Position numbers and translations under genes: made by a program. Positions 6,925 through 14,188 of a stretch of 16,310 bases of DNA are shown piece by piece. Where the stretch lies: NCBI GenBank assembly GCA_903837365.1, contig CAILUF010000086.1:1-16310 (forward strand), read 5' to 3'. This DNA comes from an uncultured Alphaproteobacteria bacterium (GTDB taxonomy: Bacteria > Pseudomonadota > Alphaproteobacteria > Rickettsiales > UBA1997). Every line of letters starts with the position of its first letter. The first letter of the stretch is position 1. The notes beneath the pieces were generated by a model, which had not been told where the DNA came from, made no database searches, and saw only the letters and a program-made list of their open reading frames with translations.

Positions 6925-8064
6925 ATGAAGCATATCGAAATAACTCCAAAAATTATTAAAGATCACAATCTTAGCGAAGATGAATATCAATTAATTCTTG
7001 AAATTTTACAACGTCAACCATCAATAACTGAATTAGGAATTTTTTCGGCAATGTGGTCTGAACATTGTTCTTATAAATCTACTAAAAAATATCTTAAAAC
7101 TCTTCATACAACTGCTTCTTGGGTAATTTGCGGTCCTGGAGAAAATGCTGGAGTAATTGACATTGGCGATAATCAAGCAGTGATATTTAAAATGGAAAGT
7201 CATAATCATCCATCCTTTATTGAGCCTTATCAGGGTGCAGCTACAGGAGTTGGAGGAATTTTACGCGATGTATTCACGATGGGAGCGCGACCAATTGCCA
7301 ATCTCAATGCTCTTCGATTTGGAGAAATTGATCATCCTAAAACTAAAAGTTTAGTTAACGGAGTTGTTAGTGGAATTGGAGGATATGGAAATTGCGTTGG
7401 CGTTCCAACGGTTGGCGGGGAAGTTACTTTTGATAAAAGATATAATGGTAATATTATCGTAAACGCCATGACCGTTGGTCTAACAACTCATGATAAAATT
7501 TTCTATTCATCAGCTTCAGAAGTTGGTGCTTCAGTTGTTTACGTTGGCTCAAAAACTGGTCGTGATGGAATTAATGGTGCAGTTATGGCATCCGATGAGT
7601 TTAAGGAAGGAGATGAAGATAAACGTCCTACGGTACAAGTTGGCGATCCTTTTGCTGAGAAATTATTACTTGAAGCTTGTATGGAATTAATGCAATCAGA
7701 TTGCATTTTATCAATTCAGGATATGGGTGCGGCTGGATTAACTTCATCTTCCTTTGAAATGTCTGGCAAGGGTGGAACTGGTATCGAACTTAATTTAGAA
7801 AAAGTTCCGCAACGTGAATCAGGAATGACCCCGTATGAAATTATGCTTTCCGAAAGTCAAGAAAGAATGTTGATGATTATTAAACCTCAAAAGGAAGAAT
7901 TTGCTAAAAAAGTTTTCGATAAATGGAATTTAGATTTTGCAGTAATTGGCATTGTTACTGATACCGCAAGGGTAGTTATAAAAATGAATGGCGAAGTTTA
8001 CGCAGATATTCCATCAGCACCATTATCAGAAAAATCTCCTGAATATGATCGAAAATATGTCTAA
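6925..8064 (+). CDS. purL: PurL, N-terminal half only (FGAM synthase subunit)
   Basis: PurL converts FGAR to FGAM in purine synthesis, using ATP and ammonia from PurQ. I place the start at 6925 ([11 protein letters not shown]), 4 nt after yebC; an in-frame ATG at 6838 would lie inside yebC and adds 29 unrelated residues. The 379 residues align well with the first half of small-type Pur[15 protein letters not shown] (44-57), the MESHNHPS signature (90-97), [21 protein letters not shown] (103-123), VGGEVTFD (163-170), the first AIRS C-domain with [14 protein letters not shown] and [11 protein letters not shown], and LSESQERML (308-316) are all present. Then SPEYDRKYV ends at a stop where full proteins (about 600-740 aa) run on from a similar linker (xxYxRP) into a second AIRS pair. 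The missing half is not in the 93 bp that follow. The frame is intact, so this is a half-gene, a split gene or a recent truncation. Confidence 0.88.
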   Translation: MKHIEITPKIIKDHNLSEDEYQLILEILQRQPSITELGIFSAMWSEHCSYKSTKKYLKTLHTTASWVICGPGENAGVIDIGDNQAVIFKMESHNHPSFIEPYQGAATGVGGILRDVFTMGARPIANLNALRFGEIDHPKTKSLVNGVVSGIGGYGNCVGVPTVGGEVTFDKRYNGNIIVNAMTVGLTTHDKIFYSSASEVGASVVYVGSKTGRDGINGAVMASDEFKEGDEDKRPTVQVGDPFAEKLLLEACMELMQSDCILSIQDMGAAGLTSSSFEMSGKGGTGIELNLEKVPQRESGMTPYEIMLSESQERMLMIIKPQKEEFAKKVFDKWNLDFAVIGIVTDTARVVIKMNGEVYADIPSAPLSEKSPEYDRKYV

Positions 8065-8088
8065 AATTTATTATGAATATTTAATTTA

Positions 8089-8124
8089 ATTTCAGACTTT
8101 TTTTTAAATTATAAAGTCTGAAAT
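8089..8124. terminator. Symmetric hairpin between convergent purL and peptidase gene
   Basis: Perfect 12-bp arms ATTTCAGACTTT (8089-8100) and AAAGTCTGAAAT (8113-8124) enclose a 12-nt loop. A T-rich run (8140-8147) lies just beyond on the plus strand. The position between two genes that converge fits a bidirectional terminator. G+C in the stem is low (3 of 12 pairs), so its strength is uncertain. Confidence 0.5.
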
Positions 8125-8147
8125 ATGAAAATTTAATATATTTTTTT

Positions 8148-8171
8148 AACTCAATTTCTAACTCAATTTCT
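8148..8171 (-). repeat. 12-bp tandem duplication at the end of the peptidase gene
   Basis: AACTCAATTTCT occurs twice in direct succession (8148-8159 and 8160-8171). On the minus strand this duplicates the last sense codons and the stop in frame: the peptidase ends K-L-S-TAG, and the second copy reads K-L-S-TAA. Confidence 0.85.
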
Positions 8172-8868
8172 TTTTGCAATTTTGCCAATTTGGTAAAAAA
8201 CGATTCATCACCGCAACAAATTTTTTGTTATGACTTGGTTCGATTAAATGACCCAATTCATGAACAACCACATACTCAATTGCTTCAAATGGTTTTTTAG
8301 CTAATTCAGAACTAAACCATAAGCGAGCTTTCATATAGTTGCAACTTCCCCATTTAGTTTTCATTTTTTTGATGCCAATAAAATTACTTTTTAAATTCAT
8401 AATTTTTTGCCATTTATGAACCATTGGTACAATTACTTTAAGAAGTTCTTGGCGATAAAATTGATGAAGTGATTTTTTAATATCTTCTTGATCGCATTCC
8501 TTGGTTATAGAAATAACTATTTTATCGTTATAGTCAGTGGTTATAGATAGTTTTTGTTGATTATTAACAATTTCTAAAGTATATTTATTTCCAAAAAATT
8601 CAATAAGTTCGCCATTTTTAAAATTTATATTTTTGATATTGTTTTTTGAAAATTCCTGATGATGTTTTTTTATCCAAGCTAATTTATCCATCACTAAACT
8701 TTTTAAAAATTGGGTGGAAGGCTTACGAGGAGCGATTAGATGAATCTTTCCATCATTTGTAGCTATTCGCAAATAAATTTTGCGAACTGCTTTGCGTAAG
8801 ATTAAAATTTCTAAATCTTCGATTTTAAGTGTTGCGGTATCATAAATTTTTTTACTAAATTTTGCCAT
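8158..8868 (-). CDS. YgjP/M48-like (DUF45, SprT-like) zinc metallopeptidase
   Basis: With the start at 8868 (MAKFSKKIYDTATL) the product is 236 aa; a longer frame from 9024 would run far into tadA. The family pattern is clear: an N-terminal beta-rich domain with VRKIYLRIATNDGKIHLIAPR (28-48), a helical segment, KMKTKWGSCN (168-177, the family's R/KxKTxWGSC box), then the zinc motif VVHELGHLIEPSHNKKF (201-217), with H203, E204, H207 and a third ligand near H213, and LPNW near the end. YgjP-like proteins are soluble putative metallopeptidases whose substrates are largely unknown. The start overlaps the tadA stop by 14 nt, and asd lies upstream, so all three are probably one operon. Its last codons are duplicated (see 8148-8171). 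Confidence 0.88.
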   Translation of the reverse strand: MAKFSKKIYDTATLKIEDLEILILRKAVRKIYLRIATNDGKIHLIAPRKPSTQFLKSLVMDKLAWIKKHHQEFSKNNIKNINFKNGELIEFFGNKYTLEIVNNQQKLSITTDYNDKIVISITKECDQEDIKKSLHQFYRQELLKVIVPMVHKWQKIMNLKSNFIGIKKMKTKWGSCNYMKARLWFSSELAKKPFEAIEYVVVHELGHLIEPSHNKKFVAVMNRFLPNWQNCKKKLS

Positions 8869-9319
8869 TTTTATTCCGTTTAATTTGAAAAAACTTTTGC
8901 AATAATGCCACTGATTCTTCAACTCCAATACCACCATAAATTTCTGCTTTATGATATGCTGATGGATGTTTGAAGAGATTAACATTATTGCTAATTGCTC
9001 CAAATTTTTCGTCACTGGCACCAAAATAAATTCTACGAATTTTTGCTAAAGCAATAGCGCTAAAGCACATCACGCATGGCTCGAGCGTAATGTAAATATC
9101 GCATCCCGAAAGATGACGAGAATTTTTTAAGGTGCAGGCTTGTTGAATGGCGATTAATTCACAATGCGCAAGAGGATTATTTTGCGCTAAGCTTAAATTA
9201 TGCGTTTGAGAAATTACTTGATTATTTTCAGTAATTACCGCTCCAACTGGAACTTCATTACGCTCAAAAGCAAGTTGTGCTTGCTTTAAAGCTAGTTGCA
9301 TGAAGTAGTTGTTTTGCAT
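8855..9319 (-). CDS. tadA: tRNA adenosine(34) deaminase TadA
   Basis: TadA converts adenosine to inosine at the wobble position of tRNA-Arg(ACG). The 154-aa product shows the zinc deaminase signature HCE (H52, C53, catalytic E54) in place of the usual HAE, then TLEPCVMC (79-86) with zinc ligands C82 and C85, and the TadA-type follow-on ALAKIRRIYFGASDEKFGAI. The N-terminal VPVGAVIT (23-30) is also typical. The conserved H, E and C residues are all present; the HCE alanine-to-cysteine change lies between them and should be tolerated. The gene starts 1 nt after the asd stop and overlaps the peptidase gene by 14 nt. Confidence 0.93.
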   Translation of the reverse strand: MQNNYFMQLALKQAQLAFERNEVPVGAVITENNQVISQTHNLSLAQNNPLAHCELIAIQQACTLKNSRHLSGCDIYITLEPCVMCFSAIALAKIRRIYFGASDEKFGAISNNVNLFKHPSAYHKAEIYGGIGVEESVALLQKFFQIKRNKNGKI

Positions 9320-9320
9320 A

Positions 9321-10334
9321 TTACAGCCCGTGATCTTTGACTAAAATTTCAGCAATTTGCACAGCATTTAACGCTGCGCCTTTTTTCAGATTATCGGCAA
9401 CAACCCAGAGAGACAAACCATTTTTAATCGATGTGTCTTTACGAACACGTGATACAAAAACCGGATCTTTAGCGGATGCCTCAATTGGCGTTACAAACTG
9501 CATCTCGGCAGGATTATCAATTAGTAAAATTCCATCGGATTTTGATAATACTCTTTTAGCTTCTTCAACTGAAATTGGATTTTCAAATTCTACATTTATC
9601 GCTTCACTATGCGCATTAAAAACTGGAACGCGAACGCAGGTTGCTTCAACCTCAATGTTTGGATCAAGAATTTTTTTGGTTTCTACTTTCATTTTCCATT
9701 CCTCTTTCGTAACTCCATCCTCCATAAAAATATCGATCTGAGGAATAACGTTGAAGGCAATTCGACGACTGAATTTCTTTGGAGTAAGATTTTGATTTTC
9801 ATAAATTTTCTTAGTCGATTCATAGAGTTCATCCATTGCTTCCTTACCCCCACCCGATACCGCTTGGTAAGTCGATACAACAATTCTTTTAATTTTAGCT
9901 AAATCATGTAATGGCTTTAATGCTACAACCATCTGTATTGTTGAACAATTTGGATTAGCAATTATAAAACGTTTTTTATATTCAGCTATGGCTTGTGGAT
10001 TTACTTCTGGAACGATAAGCGGAATATCTTTTTCCATGCGAAAATGGGAAGTATTGTCAATAACTACACAACCAGCTTTGGCAGCTCGCGGAGCGTGGAT
10101 AGCCGATATTTCTCCACCGGGTGAAAAAAGGGCGATTTTAGTACCGGTAAAATCAAAATCTTCAAGGGCTTGAACAATCAATGTTTTATTGCCAAATGAA
10201 ATTTTTTTACCAGCCGAATTACGCGATGCAAGCGCTACGACTTCATCGGCAGGAAATTTTCTTTCCGCTAAAATATTTAACATTTCTTGGCCAACATTGC
10301 CAGTTGCTCCAACTACTGCGATTTTTCTAGTCAT
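9321..10334 (-). CDS. asd: Aspartate-semialdehyde dehydrogenase
   Basis: Asd reduces aspartyl phosphate to aspartate semialdehyde with NADPH, feeding lysine/diaminopimelate and threonine/methionine synthesis. The 337-aa product has the N-terminal nucleotide loop VVGATGNVG (7-15), the catalytic cysteine in NPNCSTIQM (C130), VSTYQAVSGGGKEAMDEL (153-170), and the substrate-side RVPVFNAHSE with the conserved His (H242). The length and motifs fit the bacterial enzyme. It is the first gene of a minus-strand trio with tadA and a metallopeptidase, and is divergent from lpxB with 125 bp between them. In a reduced genome the likely reason to keep it is DAP for peptidoglycan, consistent with dacA nearby. 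Confidence 0.95.
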   Translation of the reverse strand: MTRKIAVVGATGNVGQEMLNILAERKFPADEVVALASRNSAGKKISFGNKTLIVQALEDFDFTGTKIALFSPGGEISAIHAPRAAKAGCVVIDNTSHFRMEKDIPLIVPEVNPQAIAEYKKRFIIANPNCSTIQMVVALKPLHDLAKIKRIVVSTYQAVSGGGKEAMDELYESTKKIYENQNLTPKKFSRRIAFNVIPQIDIFMEDGVTKEEWKMKVETKKILDPNIEVEATCVRVPVFNAHSEAINVEFENPISVEEAKRVLSKSDGILLIDNPAEMQFVTPIEASAKDPVFVSRVRKDTSIKNGLSLWVVADNLKKGAALNAVQIAEILVKDHGL

Positions 10335-10459
10335 AAAATTGAAAATTTAAATTATTGTAAAATTAAAAAATAAATTGGTTTTGAAAATTTTATCTTTAAA
10401 AATAAAACAAAAAGATTTTATGGCAATGAATTTTTAATTATTAAATAACGAATTTACTT

Positions 10460-11671
10460 ATGGATAATGATTTTTATTGGAGTGAGGATAATAAATTTAA
10501 TGTTAATTACGACATTAAAAAAATTTGTGTAATCGCTGGCGAACCCTCGGGAGACTTGCTTGGATCAAAATTAATAAAGGAATTAAAATTAACTTTTCCA
10601 TCGGCAAAATTTTGCGGAGTAGGTGGACAATTAATGATTAATCAAGGACTTGAAACTATTTTTGCGATGGAGGATTTAGCGGTAATGGGCATTGTTGAAG
10701 TGATTCCCCATCTTCCAATAATTTTAAAAAGACTTAAACAAACTGCTGAATTTATTAAGAATCAACAGCCCGAAATCGTTGTTACAATTGATTCACCAGA
10801 TTTTTGTTTTCGCTTAATTAAAAAAATTAAGCATTTAAAAATGATAAAAAAAATCCATCTCATTGCTCCATCAGTATGGGCTTATCGCCAAGGAAGAGCT
10901 CAAAAAATTTCGAAACTTTATGATTTATTATTGGCAATTTTACCATTTGAACCTCCTTATTTTGAAAAATATGGCTTAAAAACAGTGTTTATTGGTCATC
11001 CAATAATTGATTCAGTTCCTGATTTCTCTAAGCGCTATGAGATTAGAAAAAAATTTCGAAATCAAATTAATATTTCCGAAAATGATTTTTTATTATGCTT
11101 AACTCCCGGAAGTAGAAATTCTGAAGTTAAAAAAATTTTTCCAGAAATGATTAATGCAGTTAATAATTTATATCTAGAAAAGTCAGATTTAAAAATTGCC
11201 ATTTTGCTCGTAAATAAAACTGCGAATTTAGTTAAAAAATTTAGCCAAGAAATTAAAGCTCCATTTTTTTTAATTGAAAATACGCAAAAGGAATCATTAT
11301 TTTTTGCAAGTGATTTTGCAGTTGCCAAATCCGGTACAAACGCTATTGAGTTATCGTTATATCGCTTAGCGATGATAGTTTGTTATAAGGTAAATTACTT
11401 CACTTATTTTTTACTTAAAATGCTGATTAGAATTAAGTTTGCGAATCTAATTAATTTAATTTTAAATCGTGAAGCTATTCCTGAATTATTGCAAAAAAAA
11501 TGCTCTTCTAAAGAAATTTTTTTACAATTAAAAAAATTTATTGGCGATGATAATTTACAAAAAAAACAAATTTATGATTGCAATTCAGCCATGGAAATCA
11601 TGGGTCTAAACTCTAAATTTTCGGCTAGTAAAAAAGCCAGTAATGCTATTTTTGAAATATTAAAAAAATGA
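10460..11671 (+). CDS. lpxB: Lipid-A-disaccharide synthase
   Basis: LpxB is a peripheral inner-membrane GT-B glycosyltransferase that joins UDP-2,3-diacylglucosamine and lipid X to make lipid A disaccharide. The 403-aa protein has KICVIAGEPSGDLLGSKLIK (21-40), CGVGGQLM, MEDLAVMGIVEVIPHLP, the IDSPDFCFRL and SVWAYRQGRAQKI segments, VFIGHPIID, LCLTPGSRNSEVKKIFP and VAKSGTNAIELSLYRLAMIVCYKV. It ends with a helical tail. The first ~18 residues are longer than usual and poorly conserved, but no later start would keep the GEPSGD box with a normal leader. Its stop overlaps the dacA start (ATGA). Presence of lpxB implies LPS or lipid A production. Confidence 0.94.
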   Translation: MDNDFYWSEDNKFNVNYDIKKICVIAGEPSGDLLGSKLIKELKLTFPSAKFCGVGGQLMINQGLETIFAMEDLAVMGIVEVIPHLPIILKRLKQTAEFIKNQQPEIVVTIDSPDFCFRLIKKIKHLKMIKKIHLIAPSVWAYRQGRAQKISKLYDLLLAILPFEPPYFEKYGLKTVFIGHPIIDSVPDFSKRYEIRKKFRNQINISENDFLLCLTPGSRNSEVKKIFPEMINAVNNLYLEKSDLKIAILLVNKTANLVKKFSQEIKAPFFLIENTQKESLFFASDFAVAKSGTNAIELSLYRLAMIVCYKVNYFTYFLLKMLIRIKFANLINLILNREAIPELLQKKCSSKEIFLQLKKFIGDDNLQKKQIYDCNSAMEIMGLNSKFSASKKASNAIFEILKK

Positions 11672-12585
11672 AAATTTATAAAAAATTTACTTTAATTTTG
11701 ATTTATTTTCTTATTTCAAATACAGCCTTAGCACTAGACTTTGAAGGTTGTTCGCCAAATAATGCTTATGTAGTTTTTGAAGAAAAGAATCGCAATATTT
11801 TACTTGAAAAAAATGCCAATGAAATAATTTATCCAGCTTCATTAGTTAAGTTAATGACTCTCTACCTTACCTTTGAAGCGCTCGAAAAAAAACAGATTTC
11901 CCTGAGCACTAATGTTAAAATTTCTGCACGTGCTGAAGAAATTTCTCGTGTAAATAAAGTAAATACTTTGCATCTTAGACAGGGTCAAGCCATAACAGTG
12001 CGTGAAGCAATTCTTTCGGTGATTGTTCGGTCATTTAACGAAACTGCAATTGTTTTGGCAGAAATTGTTGGTCAAGATGAATGGCAATTCGTTGCGATGA
12101 TGAATCGCAAAGCGCAGGAATTGGGAATGTATCGAACTTCATTTAGTAATGCTAGTGGATTGCATGAAATTTCGCAATATACAACCGCTCTTGATCTAGC
12201 TCGACTGGCTGTTGCCATTAAAAAAGATTTTCCAGATTATTATCATCTTTTTTCTTTAAAATTCTACAAATTTAATCGCCAAAAATATAAAACGCATAAT
12301 CATATTCTTGAGGAATATCGAGGTGCGGAAGGTTTAAAAACTGGATTCACCAATGCCTCAGGATTCAATCTAATTGCTTCGGCAAATAAATCAAATAACA
12401 GAGTGATATCAGTTTTAATCGGCTGTCCAAGCGCATCCAGCCGTGAAGATTTTACTAAAATTTTACTTAATGAGGCATTTAAAAAAATACCTCATAAAAT
12501 TTATCCTGAAATTTCAAAGAAAGTTCGCAAAACATTTTCATATGGCGATAATAATCTTCACACTCTTCATCAAGAAAATCATTAA
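11668..12585 (+). CDS. D-alanyl-D-alanine carboxypeptidase, PBP5-type (S11)
   Basis: This periplasmic enzyme trims the terminal D-Ala from peptidoglycan pentapeptides. The 305-aa product has a signal peptide (KK, hydrophobic 7-22, cleavage near ALA). It carries all three active-site motifs of the S11 family: SLVK (S58 to K61), SFN (S122 to N124) and KTG (K224 to G226, in LKTGFTNASG). NKVNTLHLRQGQAITVREAILSVIVRS is the usual segment before the second motif. The protein ends soon after the catalytic domain, without the PBP5 C-terminal domain and membrane-anchoring helix, so it is a short form. It overlaps lpxB by 4 nt (ATGA), so the two envelope genes are probably translationally coupled. Confidence 0.92.
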   Translation: MKIYKKFTLILIYFLISNTALALDFEGCSPNNAYVVFEEKNRNILLEKNANEIIYPASLVKLMTLYLTFEALEKKQISLSTNVKISARAEEISRVNKVNTLHLRQGQAITVREAILSVIVRSFNETAIVLAEIVGQDEWQFVAMMNRKAQELGMYRTSFSNASGLHEISQYTTALDLARLAVAIKKDFPDYYHLFSLKFYKFNRQKYKTHNHILEEYRGAEGLKTGFTNASGFNLIASANKSNNRVISVLIGCPSASSREDFTKILLNEAFKKIPHKIYPEISKKVRKTFSYGDNNLHTLHQENH

Positions 12586-12649
12586 TAACTCACAAGTAAA
12601 TTTATAATTTATTTTTATAAAAAACCTAAAAAAAGATCTAGAATTTTTT

Positions 12650-12698
12650 ATTGAGCAATCTATAATTATCCTAGAAAATAAATGCTCGCTCAATTTTT
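12650..12698 (+). terminator. Possible terminator after dacA
   Basis: ATTGAGC (12650-12656) and GCTCAAT (12688-12694) form a 7-bp stem with 31 nt between the arms, followed by TTTT. It lies between dacA and miaB. The stem is short and the loop long, so the call is weak. Confidence 0.3.
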
Positions 12699-12709
12699 AC
12701 TTTACTAAA

Positions 12710-14110
12710 ATGACCAAAAAATTATTTGTTAAAACTTATGGCTGTCAAATGAATGTTTACGATTCAAATCGTATGCAGGATTTAATGAATGCTTGTGGAT
12801 ATGAAAATACTGATAACGAAAATGATGCAAATATGGTTATTGTTAATACCTGTCATATTCGCGAAAAAGCTAGTGAAAAATTATTTTCTGATCTTGGTAG
12901 ATTGCAAAAAATAAAGGATAAAAAATTATCACAAAACGAAGAAATGATCGTGGTTGTAGCTGGATGTGTAGCGCAAGCTGAAGGAGATGAAATTTTTAAA
13001 AGATCAAAAACTCCAGACATTATCGTAGGACCGGAAAGTTATCAAACTTTACCAGATTTGCTTGGAAAAGTTTTGCGTCACAAAACTCGACAAATGAATT
13101 TAGAATTTGTTGCTAATGAAAAATTTGATAATCTAGTTGCACCAAGAGCTGGACTTAATGCTAGCGCATTTGTAACTGTGCAAGAAGGTTGTGATAAATT
13201 TTGTACATTTTGTGTCGTTCCTTACACGCGAGGATCAGAATATTGTCGTGATGTAAAACAAGTGTATGATGAAGTTTTACGCAATGCAGAAAATGGTGTA
13301 AAAGAAATTTATTTACTTGGTCAAAATGTCAATGCCTATAAAAGTAAGGATGAAAATGGTAATGATTTTTCTTTAGCTAAGTTAATTGAAAAAATTGCTG
13401 GAATTAAAGAAATTCAACGCATTCGCTATACCACATCGCATCCGCGCGATATGAACGATGATTTAATAAATGCCCATCGCGATATTGATAAATTGATGCC
13501 ATTTCTTCATTTACCGGTCCAATCAGGATCTAATAATATTTTACAAGCTATGAATCGCAAACATCAGCGTGAAGATTATTTTAAAATTATTGATAAATTA
13601 AGAAATGTTAGGCCGGATATTGCATTATCATCTGATTTTATAGTAGGATTTCCGGGTGAAACTAAAAATGATTTTTACGATACAATTGACCTTGTAGAAA
13701 AGATTGGTTTTACGCAATGCTATTCTTTTAAATATTCACCTCGTCAAGGAACACCTTCGGCAGATTCAAAACAGCAAATTTTAGAAGAAGAAAAAGATGA
13801 AAGATTGGCAATTTTACAAAAACTTTTAACGAAACAGCAAACCAATTTTAATCAACAATTTGAAGGAAGAACAGTTAAGGTTCTATTTGAAAAAGAAGCA
13901 CCGAAATCCGTTCAAAAATCTCAAAAAATTTTAAATGAAAATTTAGAAAATGCCAATTTCGCTAGACAATTATGGGGTAAAAGTGAATGGCTTCAATCAG
14001 TAATTGTTGATGTTGAAAATGATCAAAATATCGAAAAATATTTTGGAAAAATTTTTGAAGTAAAAATCACTAAAGCTAGACCAAGTAGTCTTGTAGCTAA
14101 AATTTTGTAG
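12710..14110 (+). CDS. miaB: tRNA-2-methylthio-N6-dimethylallyladenosine synthase MiaB
   Basis: MiaB is a radical-SAM methylthiotransferase that adds the methylthio group to i6A37 of tRNA. The 466-aa protein carries the N-terminal MTTase cluster cysteines C12 (YGCQMN), C48 (NTCHIRE) and C86 (AGCVAQAEG), and the radical-SAM CxxxCxxC at C161, C165 and C168 (GCDKFCTFCVVPYTRG). It also has YLLGQNVNAYKS, LHLPVQSGSNNIL and SSDFIVGFPGET, and a C-terminal TRAM domain (from about 385). Within TRAM it has a Lys/Asn/Gln-rich stretch of about 20 residues (about 398-420) that I do not expect in alphaproteobacterial MiaB. It stands on its own between a hairpin and the convergent dnaA gene, and has no clear Shine-Dalgarno. 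Confidence 0.95.
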   Translation: MTKKLFVKTYGCQMNVYDSNRMQDLMNACGYENTDNENDANMVIVNTCHIREKASEKLFSDLGRLQKIKDKKLSQNEEMIVVVAGCVAQAEGDEIFKRSKTPDIIVGPESYQTLPDLLGKVLRHKTRQMNLEFVANEKFDNLVAPRAGLNASAFVTVQEGCDKFCTFCVVPYTRGSEYCRDVKQVYDEVLRNAENGVKEIYLLGQNVNAYKSKDENGNDFSLAKLIEKIAGIKEIQRIRYTTSHPRDMNDDLINAHRDIDKLMPFLHLPVQSGSNNILQAMNRKHQREDYFKIIDKLRNVRPDIALSSDFIVGFPGETKNDFYDTIDLVEKIGFTQCYSFKYSPRQGTPSADSKQQILEEEKDERLAILQKLLTKQQTNFNQQFEGRTVKVLFEKEAPKSVQKSQKILNENLENANFARQLWGKSEWLQSVIVDVENDQNIEKYFGKIFEVKITKARPSSLVAKIL

Positions 14111-14188
14111 GTTTTAACTTATTGCTTTAAAGGAGTATTTAAAATACAAAGAGTGATAAAATGCATAAACAATTTTAAAAATTATAAC

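Noticed and set aside
9337..9741. Open frame of 134 codons on the plus strand
   Set aside because: It is antisense to asd, which is strongly conserved in its own frame.
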